This document shows, in pieces, positions 16,359-24,136 of a stretch of DNA of 64,000 nt. The notes below the pieces were generated by a model that did no database searches, was not told the DNA's origin, and saw nothing but the letters and a program-made list of their open reading frames with translations. The stretch is taken from contig NZ_JADBED010000001.1 of NCBI RefSeq assembly GCF_014873955.1, forward strand, positions 1,860,001 through 1,924,000. Reading direction: 5' to 3'. This stretch comes from Nesterenkonia lutea (GTDB lineage: Bacteria; Actinomycetota; Actinomycetes; Actinomycetales; Micrococcaceae). Position 1 is the first letter of the stretch, and every line of letters starts with the position of its first letter. The position numbers and the translations under genes were made by a program.

Positions 16359-17048
16359 ATGAGTTCAGCCGAGTCCTTACCCACGACCGCCGACGTCGCA
16401 CCGGAGAGTTTCGCTGGGCAGCTCCGGCTGGCTTCGGCAGCGGAGTGGGATGCCTCAGTGCATCACCGGTTCATCGACGAGCTCTTCGCCGGAACGGTCA
16501 GCGACGAAGTCCTGGCCCGGTATCTGGTGCAGGACTACCAATTCTTCGACGCGTTCGTTGCGATGCTCGGCGCATGCGTGGCCACCACCGATTCGAAGCC
16601 GGCCCGACTGCGCTTCGCCGCCCAGCTCGGGATGCTCGCGGCCGATGAGGACGGATACTTCCAGCAGACCTTCGCTGAACTTGGGGTGCCTAGTTCCCAG
16701 ATCACCTCACCCGAGCTGGCCGAGCCGACGAAGGATTTTGTCGCCCAGATGTGGGAGGTGGCACAGTCTCGGGACTATGCGGACCTGCTCGTGGTGCTGG
16801 TCATCGCCGAATGGCTGTATCTGGACTGGGGCGAACGCGACCTCCCGCTGCCAGCCGAGCCGAAGCACCGGGACTGGATCGATCTGCACCGCGGTGACGA
16901 CTTCCGCGCCTGGACTCAGTTCCTGATCGACGAGCTCAATCGTGCAGCCCCGCCGCTGGAGTCCGACGACGGCGCTCGATTGTCCGAGCGGTGGAAGCGG
17001 ATCGTCGGGATCGAGCGGGCGTTCTTCGACGCTGCATACTCACGTTAA
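16359..17048 (+). CDS. TenA/thiaminase-II superfamily protein (TenA_E type)
   Basis: This all-helical TenA/THI-4/PqqC-fold protein of 229 aa has typical segments RYLVQDYQFFDAFVAMLG and LVVLVIAEWLYLDWGER. In classical thiaminase II a catalytic Cys occurs in the second segment. Here that region has Ala-Glu instead, as in the TenA_E subgroup, which is tied to salvage of thiamine breakdown products or has unclear activity. No thiamine gene lies nearby and no TPP riboswitch was recognised upstream. It ends seven bases before the convergent helicase gene, where the AT-richer segment begins. Confidence 0.88.
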   Translation: MSSAESLPTTADVAPESFAGQLRLASAAEWDASVHHRFIDELFAGTVSDEVLARYLVQDYQFFDAFVAMLGACVATTDSKPARLRFAAQLGMLAADEDGYFQQTFAELGVPSSQITSPELAEPTKDFVAQMWEVAQSRDYADLLVVLVIAEWLYLDWGERDLPLPAEPKHRDWIDLHRGDDFRAWTQFLIDELNRAAPPLESDDGARLSERWKRIVGIERAFFDAAYSR

Positions 17049-17055
17049 ACCGGAC

Positions 17056-20007
17056 TCACACGGTTAGGGTGGGATGAAAATAGTCATAGAGACTATGGGG
17101 GACGGGTTCGTTGAAACGCAACAACATGCGTACGACTGGCAAAGGCATGCCCCCGTTATCCGGCATGGTGGTCTCGACGGCGTCCTCGGACTGGGCCTGT
17201 CCTAAATAGAAGAAGTCGGTCCCGTCCGCGTCGTCTCGTTTCACGAAAACATGAAGATCGACTGAGTTGTCTACGATTGCTCGGACTTCACCACTGGCCA
17301 ACGAACGACGGCTACGGGTGAACCACCTCAGGACACTGGGGTTAATCAGCTCGTCTTCGTACGCCACACTAGCCTCTACGTCGTGCCCCTTATGCAGTGT
17401 CACAAAGACCGGGCACTGACCAGAAGCCACGTCTGTTCTGTAGCCGTACATCGTCGACGCATTGCTCCGGTCCCAGCCCAATAACCGAGCAGCGTCTCGC
17501 CGCGAATATCTCATGCCCGGGGTGAAAGGACGATCGTGCAGGTACGCCTGGTTAACGTGGCTGGCGGTCTTTAGCACGTCGTCCACTGAGTCCTTGAATT
17601 CCGACGATGCCCGGTACGCCTGAACAACTTGGGGTACGAGACGAAAATTGCCACCGGGTGTGCGCTCTGCCAACGGCGTCCCGTATCGTGTTCGATCCCC
17701 TTGGTTGTAGCCCTCCAACGTAAATGTCGCTTGGGCACTTTTCAGTAGGGCCGGGTCCGCCGGCAGGTCCTGCTGATTTAGTGCGTGTTGCAGGTCCTCG
17801 TCAGAGACTTCATCCCGCTCGAGGAGCCTACGCAGCAGGACTGCCTCATGCAGCCGCTTAGCAGGCAGGACTTCATGAGAGAGGAGGCTAAGTGCCCTCG
17901 ATTCAGCGGGCAATAATCCAGCCGAGGCCTTGATCGTCTTGGCTAGAAGTGCTGGAAAGTGTGCGAGGCGCGTCGCTAGCACCACTGGGTCTACCGAGTC
18001 GTTCTCGACAAAATCCCACAGCCGCGGTACCCGACCTAGCCGTTGCTGAAGCAACTCAATTTCCGATCGCAACTGGCGGAGGTGGTCCATCTTGGCCGCC
18101 GCGATCGCACGCAACACTCGAGCTCGAGCGATCTCATCGAATCGAACGCTCGACATGCCAGGGAGGACACCGTCTTCCTCCGCTGAGTTCAAATTCTTTC
18201 GCAAAGACTCCTTATTCATCGACTTATCACCGAAGAGCGCGATGGGGATGAGGTAGTTGTTCGCGTAGTTGCCAATAAAATCGATGACAGTGAGATGGTC
18301 TTTGCCGGGCGCTTTGCGCAGCCCCCTGCCAAGCTGCTGCACGAAAATAATGGCCGATTGAGTCTGTCGCAGCATGATGATCTGGTTGATTGACGGGATG
18401 TCGACACCTTCGTTGAAGATGTCCACCGTCAGAATGTAGTCGAGTTCACCCCGCTCGAGCCGCTCGACGGCGTCTTCCCGTTCTTCGATGGAATCGTCTC
18501 CCGTCAATGCCACGGTTCGTAGACGACGTCCGTTGATGGAGATCTCGTTCAGCTCGGTAGCGAGCGCGTGCGCTTCATCCTTTCGACTGCAGAAGACGAG
18601 GCCTCGAATCTGAACACCCTGCTGGGAGTAGTTGTTGATGGCTTCGGTAATGTGGGACGCCCTTGTCGCCCCGGTCAGACGACGAAGGTCAGTATCTGCC
18701 GAAACAGTAGAGCCGTCCTCGAAGACTGCGTCGGCTACGCCGAAATAATGGAATGGACTGAGCATCTCAGCGTTCAACGCGTCATCGAGTCGAATCTCGT
18801 AAGCGACGTTGTAGCCGAAAAGCTCGTAGATGTCGGCGCCGTCGTTACGCTCCGGAGTTGCCGTCATCCCTAACGCGAAATCCGGGTTCAAGTAGTCGAG
18901 CACGCGACGATAGGTGGCCGCGCCGGCGCGATGCACTTCATCTACAAGTAGGTAGTCGAAGTCGGTAGGCGACAGCTGCTGCAGAACTTCTCGTTTGGCA
19001 AGGGACTGGACAGTGGCGAAAACGTATCGTCTGTCCAGTTGCTTCACGTTGCCTACGAGTTTTCCGAAGTCCTCGCTATCACCCCCGAGGACTCGTTGGT
19101 ACTCCGACATTGCCTTGTCCAATATTTGCTCGCGGTGAGCAACGAACAACAGTCGCTTGGGAGAAGCGGCAAGCACATCGAGGGCGGACAGGATGGTCTT
19201 ACCCGTGCCGGTGGCAGAAATGACGAGGGCCCTCCGCCGTCCCTCCAGACGCATGGCTTCGATAGCCTCAAGCGCTTCTACTTGCATAGCGTTCGGTCGG
19301 ACTTCCTGCCGCAAAGCTCCAACCGAACCGGGGTCGTCCACTTCCCCTACGGACACCACGTTGATTCGCGAAGTCGGTCGAACCACGGGTTGGACAGCGT
19401 CGAAATCCTGCCGGTAGGCGTCAATCCACGAGGAACTTAGCGGGTTCGTGGAGGCGAACTCGTGCGCAATGAGAGCCGACAGCTGCGCGGCTAGCTCGCT
19501 ATCCGGCCCCGCGGAGACCTTCATATTCCACTCATGGTTCCGAGTAAGAGCAGATTCAGTAAGGTTGGCGCTTCCAACGAGAGCCGTCACGCTCTTATCG
19601 TGCTGAAATACGTAGCCCTTGGGATGGAATGCGCGCGAATTATGGAGTCCCACCTCCACGTCGATGCCGATGTCCTTCAGGTGCAGGAGGTCTTCAAAGG
19701 TGTTGGGTGCGTTGAAATTTAGGTAGTTCGAGGTGACGATGCGCCCGTTTCCCTCGAAATCGAGGAGGTCCTGCTTGAGCATCGCCAGTGCGCCGGGAGT
19801 GACGAAAGCCACCGAGAAAAAGAAGGAGCGACTTTGCCTCAGTTGTTCACGAATGGTCCGCAGGACGGTGCTACCCATCTTCCGGTTGTTTAAGACCAGT
19901 TCCGGGGAGTACCTACCTAGTCCTGTGCCCTCTGCGGTGATGAACCCCCGATTGACGTCGCGCGCTAGTTGACTCTCCGCATAGACCAAATCGGGGCGGT
20001 TGATCAT
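17056..20007 (-). CDS. PLD nuclease-SF2 helicase-DUF3427 fusion protein
   Basis: This 983-aa multidomain protein has an N-terminal phospholipase-D-like nuclease half-site (H-P-K-G-Y near residues 128-132, then G-S-A-N-L-T near 145-150). The central SF2 helicase has Walker A SATGTGKT (264-271), DEVH motif II, G-M-T-A-T-P motif III and Q-L-G-R-G-L-R motif VI. A long C-terminal DUF3427 region follows. The ATG at 20007 overlaps the Nudix stop (ATGA), so the two are translated together. The DNA is visibly AT-richer with less biased codons than its neighbours, which suggests transfer. PLD-helicase fusions with accessory enzymes are typical of anti-phage systems; defence here is an inference. Confidence 0.9.
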   Translation of the reverse strand: MINRPDLVYAESQLARDVNRGFITAEGTGLGRYSPELVLNNRKMGSTVLRTIREQLRQSRSFFFSVAFVTPGALAMLKQDLLDFEGNGRIVTSNYLNFNAPNTFEDLLHLKDIGIDVEVGLHNSRAFHPKGYVFQHDKSVTALVGSANLTESALTRNHEWNMKVSAGPDSELAAQLSALIAHEFASTNPLSSSWIDAYRQDFDAVQPVVRPTSRINVVSVGEVDDPGSVGALRQEVRPNAMQVEALEAIEAMRLEGRRRALVISATGTGKTILSALDVLAASPKRLLFVAHREQILDKAMSEYQRVLGGDSEDFGKLVGNVKQLDRRYVFATVQSLAKREVLQQLSPTDFDYLLVDEVHRAGAATYRRVLDYLNPDFALGMTATPERNDGADIYELFGYNVAYEIRLDDALNAEMLSPFHYFGVADAVFEDGSTVSADTDLRRLTGATRASHITEAINNYSQQGVQIRGLVFCSRKDEAHALATELNEISINGRRLRTVALTGDDSIEEREDAVERLERGELDYILTVDIFNEGVDIPSINQIIMLRQTQSAIIFVQQLGRGLRKAPGKDHLTVIDFIGNYANNYLIPIALFGDKSMNKESLRKNLNSAEEDGVLPGMSSVRFDEIARARVLRAIAAAKMDHLRQLRSEIELLQQRLGRVPRLWDFVENDSVDPVVLATRLAHFPALLAKTIKASAGLLPAESRALSLLSHEVLPAKRLHEAVLLRRLLERDEVSDEDLQHALNQQDLPADPALLKSAQATFTLEGYNQGDRTRYGTPLAERTPGGNFRLVPQVVQAYRASSEFKDSVDDVLKTASHVNQAYLHDRPFTPGMRYSRRDAARLLGWDRSNASTMYGYRTDVASGQCPVFVTLHKGHDVEASVAYEDELINPSVLRWFTRSRRSLASGEVRAIVDNSVDLHVFVKRDDADGTDFFYLGQAQSEDAVETTMPDNGGMPLPVVRMLLRFNEPVPHSLYDYFHPTLTV

Positions 20008-20402
20008 GTGGTGAAAGCCCCCCGAATTAGCTCAATGGCCGGGATATCCGCGGGAGCCCATTCAAGCTCATCCAAGTCTTCGGGCTTGAGCCACACCACT
20101 TCAGCGTGCTCGGTGAGGCGGGGCGTGCCAGCTGTGAGCTCACAGAAAAACGTGGTCAAAGTGACGATACCGAAGTCATACTCGTAGGTCGTGGTTGTGA
20201 TCCTGTCGCCGACGGCCACCGTGCACTCGAGTTCTTCGGTGATCTCACGCTGCAGGGCTTCGCGTGGTGTCTCGCCGGTCTCGACCTTCCCCCCGGGAAA
20301 CTCCCAGAGATCGGGCAAACTGCCAGCGGGTCCCCGCTGGGCGCAGAGAACCTTGCCGTCATCGACGATCACTGCGCCAACAACATTGATTTCTTTTTTC
20401 AC
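20004..20402 (-). CDS. Nudix (deoxy)nucleoside triphosphate pyrophosphohydrolase, MutT-like
   Basis: This 132-aa single-domain Nudix enzyme starts at a GTG with a strong AGGGGG just upstream. The Nudix box (GGKVETGETPREALQREI followed by T-E-E) is intact except that the final conserved Gly is Glu. All the metal-binding Glu residues are present, so it is probably active. The nearest group by sequence is MutT/CTP pyrophosphohydrolase, hydrolysing damaged or normal NTPs. It is the first gene of a two-gene operon with the PLD-helicase-DUF3427 gene (ATGA overlap). The constant pairing suggests it serves that system rather than general nucleotide sanitation. Confidence 0.92.
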   Translation of the reverse strand: MKKEINVVGAVIVDDGKVLCAQRGPAGSLPDLWEFPGGKVETGETPREALQREITEELECTVAVGDRITTTTYEYDFGIVTLTTFFCELTAGTPRLTEHAEVVWLKPEDLDELEWAPADIPAIELIRGAFTT

Positions 20403-20432
20403 GCGCCCCCTTTAGTGCCATCTTCATGTCAG

Positions 20433-20445
20433 TGTCCGTAGGACA
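20433..20445. promoter_or_regulatory. Small palindrome upstream of the Nudix-helicase operon
   Basis: TGTCC-GTA-GGACA lies 31 bases before the Nudix start, next to a TAGGAT hexamer (minus strand, 20450-20445). It could be an operator over the promoter. No good -35 was found. Confidence 0.3.
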
Positions 20446-20464
20446 TCCTATTTAAGTTTCAGGC

Positions 20465-23400
20465 TCATATCCCGAAGTGTTGCCGGGCCTCCCGGATGTG
20501 CTGCTCCAGCGCGTCCTCCTCCGGAAGATTGGCCCCCGGCACAGTCGCCCCGTGCTCCACGTAGAAGAACGACGCCTCGATCTGTTCCAGGGGAACGCCA
20601 TAGAGCCGGTGGAAAGCCAGCCGGTATACGGCGAGCTGGATCTGCTTCTCCCGCAAGTCCTTGCCTGTGGGCACCATGCCGGTCTTCCAGTCGACCAGGT
20701 CCCAGGTGCACTGCTGCATCTGGGCATTGCGCTCCTCAGCCGGCTTCAGCTCCCACCTTTCGAAGTCTGCGGCGGTGAGGTCCCGGCCGGCGGCGGCCTT
20801 CCCGAAGATGGCGTCGATGCGACCACGGATGACCACACCGTCCAGTGTCGTCTCCACCGGGATCTCCGCGGCGTAGAGGCGGCGCTGGGCCCACTCGGTC
20901 TGGATGAATCGTGCTTTCACCGTGGCCAGATCGAAGGCGTCATCCAGGTCCTCGTCGCCCCGGTTCGGTTCTTCGATCCCGGGCAGGCGGCTCCGGGTCT
21001 CGTAGAACTCCTCGATCCACTCGTGCATCACCGTGCCACGGCGGGCGGCCTGAGAGGGTTTGACCGGCACTGGCCGCCGAGCGAACTCCGCCATGGATTC
21101 GGCATTGCGTGCCATGCCCACCACCCCGGAGACGCTGATGTGGCCGGGGAACCGGGGCTTGCCGGTGCCCCGCTGCTGCGTACGCGCCCGGTCCACCACC
21201 CATTCAGCCTCCTGCTCCCAAGGAGTCAGCGGCAGCGCATCTGCGCCAGAGGCGGGTGATCGTTCGGCGAGCACCTCCTCCACCAATTCTGCGGCGCGGG
21301 TCAACGCCTCACGGCGTCCCGGCCGGGTCTGAGGCGCCTCCACGGCGATCATCTCCGGCAGCCTGGTCTCTCCCTCAGGAGCGGACCGCTTCCGATATCG
21401 ACCGATGGGAAGCGGAGCCAAGGGGTCATAGGGCCATTGCGCCCCGAAGAGATCATTGCCGACAGGATTGTCCTTCATGTCCGGGATCTCAGCCCATTCC
21501 AGCGCAGCCCCTGCATCCCCGAATCCGTCAGCGATCTCACGGATCTCGAGCAGGAACTCCGAGGGCTCCTTGCCGGCCGCCGTCCCGTAGAAGCAGGCCC
21601 CGGTGCACAACAGCAGCGCCCTGGCCCGGGTCACCGCGACATAGGCCAGGCGGCGCTCCTCTTCTCGGCTGAAGTCCCTCACGTCCTGGGTATAGACGCA
21701 ATTCTCTTCGGTGAACTGCTTCCAGCTGCCGATGCCGGCGGCCACAGCCCAGGAGCGAATATCGGGCTGCTCGGACTCCCACTGCGGGATGCTCCGGCGG
21801 TCTCCGCGCAGCGGGGCGGGCAACATGCCGTTGCTGCCGGTCCAGCGGTCGGCCTTCTTGCTGGGGAACTTCTCTTCCCGCAGACCGGCGACGACCACGA
21901 CATCCCATTCGAGTCCCTTGGAGGCGTGGATGGTCAGCAGCTGGATGGCACCGGGGGTGGGCTGGATGTCTGCCTGTTCCAGGCCGCGTTCCTTCTCCTC
22001 CGCGGCGTCCAGCCAGTCCAGGAAGCTGCGCAGATCTGGGGTGGTCTCCGTGGCGGCGTAGCTTTCGGCCTGATCGATCAGCGCATCGAGCTGGCGGGCG
22101 GCGTAGTGCTGCTCCTCCCAGGGACGGGCGGCGACCTCGATGTCCAGCCCCGTGTCGCTGACGATGCGCTGGATCAGCACCCCCAGGTCCAGCGTGGCCC
22201 ATTGGCGCAGTCGACGGATCTGGTCCCGTGCCAACAGCAGCCGGCGGTGGCCCTCCGCGGAGAGTTCCAGGTGCTGGGCCTGGGCGGGTGAGTCCTTCAG
22301 TCGCTCCAGGGCCTCCACGAGGGAGGCGCGCTCGTCCATCTCGAGTTCTGTGGATTCGTAGCGGTCCTCGGCGTCGGTCTCGGCTGGGACCTGAGTCTGG
22401 GAGTCATCGGCAGAGGCCGCCCCTGCAGACTCCTGGGCAGCGGGCATGCGCTGGCGCAGACCCTCCAGGTCCCGGGCCGACTGCTGCAGCCGGATCAGGT
22501 CGCGGGGACCGATCCGGTAGCGCGCACCGCCCAGAATGCGGATCAGCGCGTCAGAGCGCCCCGGATCGGAGATGACCCGGAGGTAGGCCAGCACCTCGGC
22601 GACCTCGGGGGTGCTCAGCAGCCCGGAGAGACCGACCAGCTCATAGTCCAGGCCGGCGACACGCAGATGCTCGGCGATGGTCTCCAGCTGGGCCCGCGTG
22701 CGGGCCAGCACGGCGCAGCTGGGAACTCGACCCTGGGAATCAGGTTCCAGCACGGCCGCCAGCTGTTCGGTGATCGCCGCGGACTCTTCGACCTCGGAGG
22801 TGTACCAGCCGTAGCGCACGGTGGCGGTGTGCGCGCCCTGAGGTGGACTCAGCGGCTTCAGCTGGGCGCGCAGATGCGCGTTGTGCTGCCTCCACGGCTT
22901 GTCCTGTGAGTCTGCGGTGTCCGGCCGGAAGGGAGTGACCAGACGGTTGGCCACATCGAGGATCCGCTCGCCGTTGCGCCAGGCCACTGTCAGCTGCAGC
23001 AGCTCCGCGGGCCGGCGGCCCCCGGCGTCGGTGTCCAGTGCGGGGAAGGACTGCGGGAAGTCGAAGAGCTGCCCGGCCGAGGCCCCGCGGAAGCCATAGA
23101 TGGACTGGTTGGGATCCCCGACTGCGGTGACCGCGTGTCCAAGTCCCCCGGCTGAGCCCCCAGCCCCGTAGAGGCTGCGGAAGAGCGCGAGCTGGGCGTA
23201 GGAGGTGTCCTGGAACTCGTCGAGCAGCACGACCTTGTACTTCTCGCGCTCGGCCTCCCCCGCACTGGGAACCTCCAGCGCGATCTGCGCGGCGAAGCGC
23301 AGCAGGTCCCCGTAGTCCATGAGACCTTCAGTGAGCTTCTTCTGCTGATACCGACGCACCAGCTCGGTCATCTCCCGGCGGACCCGCAGCGCACGGACCA

Positions 23401-24136
23401 GCTTGGCCTGTTCAGTGGTGGGCTTCGCGCCCGCCTCCTCCCATGCCTCGACCCGCGCCAGCTCGGCATCGAGGTGAGCCTCGACTGCCTCGGGCGTCTG
23501 CAGGTGCTCCGCGCAGTCCCCCGCCAGGCGCATCACGTATCCGGCGAGGCTTCCGGCGGACTGATCGGACTCCACGAGCACATCGGCTCGGTCGTAGGCA
23601 CTGACCAGCTGGTGGACCAGCTGCCAGGCCTTGGCCTCCCCGATGAGCTGGGTCTCCGGTTCCAGACCGATCTGCAGGCCGTATTCGCTCACCAGAGCGT
23701 TGGCATAGGAATGATAGGTGGACACCGACGGCGCCAGCAGCTCGGAGATGTCCGCGTGCTCCACCGCAGTGGAGACCTCCGTCGGCATGACGTCCTCGGG
23801 GGAGATCAGCTCGGCCTCCAGCAGCTGCTCCAGCTTGCGGGTGATCCTCTCGCGCAGCTCCCCGGCGGCTTTGCGGGTGAAGGTCACCCCGAGGATCTGA
23901 TCTGGGCGGACGATCCCGTTGGCCACGAGCCAGACCACCCGATCGGCCATCGTGGCCGTCTTCCCCGAGCCGGCACCGGCGACGACGAGCCTGGGGTCCA
24001 GCCCCGATTCGATGACGGCCTGCTGCTCGGCGGTCGGGTAGTGGCGCCGCTCGGCGGGGGTGTCGCGCTGCAGCGCGTCGGCGATGTCCCGGGCGGTGTA
24101 CCGGATCGTCTGCCGGATGGTCTCGGTGGTGCTCAT
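20465..24136 (-). CDS. adnB: AdnB-like helicase-nuclease subunit
   Basis: This 1223-aa UvrD-like SF1A helicase has Walker A GAGSGKT, motif II LLDEFQD, later motifs (LLTIHASKGLEWD, AYVAVTRARALL) and a C-terminal PD-(D/E)XK nuclease (DLVDWKTGM). It is the catalytically complete motor of the AdnAB complex, which resects double-strand breaks in actinobacteria in place of RecBCD. The ATG at 24136 was chosen because it overlaps the adnA stop (ATGA); an upstream ATG at 24193 would create a long overlap. Position after adnA matches M. tuberculosis Rv3201c. The Nudix-helicase cassette starts 62 bases past its stop. Confidence 0.93.
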   Translation of the reverse strand: MSTTETIRQTIRYTARDIADALQRDTPAERRHYPTAEQQAVIESGLDPRLVVAGAGSGKTATMADRVVWLVANGIVRPDQILGVTFTRKAAGELRERITRKLEQLLEAELISPEDVMPTEVSTAVEHADISELLAPSVSTYHSYANALVSEYGLQIGLEPETQLIGEAKAWQLVHQLVSAYDRADVLVESDQSAGSLAGYVMRLAGDCAEHLQTPEAVEAHLDAELARVEAWEEAGAKPTTEQAKLVRALRVRREMTELVRRYQQKKLTEGLMDYGDLLRFAAQIALEVPSAGEAEREKYKVVLLDEFQDTSYAQLALFRSLYGAGGSAGGLGHAVTAVGDPNQSIYGFRGASAGQLFDFPQSFPALDTDAGGRRPAELLQLTVAWRNGERILDVANRLVTPFRPDTADSQDKPWRQHNAHLRAQLKPLSPPQGAHTATVRYGWYTSEVEESAAITEQLAAVLEPDSQGRVPSCAVLARTRAQLETIAEHLRVAGLDYELVGLSGLLSTPEVAEVLAYLRVISDPGRSDALIRILGGARYRIGPRDLIRLQQSARDLEGLRQRMPAAQESAGAASADDSQTQVPAETDAEDRYESTELEMDERASLVEALERLKDSPAQAQHLELSAEGHRRLLLARDQIRRLRQWATLDLGVLIQRIVSDTGLDIEVAARPWEEQHYAARQLDALIDQAESYAATETTPDLRSFLDWLDAAEEKERGLEQADIQPTPGAIQLLTIHASKGLEWDVVVVAGLREEKFPSKKADRWTGSNGMLPAPLRGDRRSIPQWESEQPDIRSWAVAAGIGSWKQFTEENCVYTQDVRDFSREEERRLAYVAVTRARALLLCTGACFYGTAAGKEPSEFLLEIREIADGFGDAGAALEWAEIPDMKDNPVGNDLFGAQWPYDPLAPLPIGRYRKRSAPEGETRLPEMIAVEAPQTRPGRREALTRAAELVEEVLAERSPASGADALPLTPWEQEAEWVVDRARTQQRGTGKPRFPGHISVSGVVGMARNAESMAEFARRPVPVKPSQAARRGTVMHEWIEEFYETRSRLPGIEEPNRGDEDLDDAFDLATVKARFIQTEWAQRRLYAAEIPVETTLDGVVIRGRIDAIFGKAAAGRDLTAADFERWELKPAEERNAQMQQCTWDLVDWKTGMVPTGKDLREKQIQLAVYRLAFHRLYGVPLEQIEASFFYVEHGATVPGANLPEEDALEQHIREARQHFGI

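Noticed and set aside
17056..20007. Assignment to the Mokosh PLD-helicase defence system
   Set aside because: As I remember it, Mokosh uses an SF1-type (Upf1-like) helicase, whereas here the motor is SF2 and a DUF3427 tail is present. The similarity is only in domain logic.
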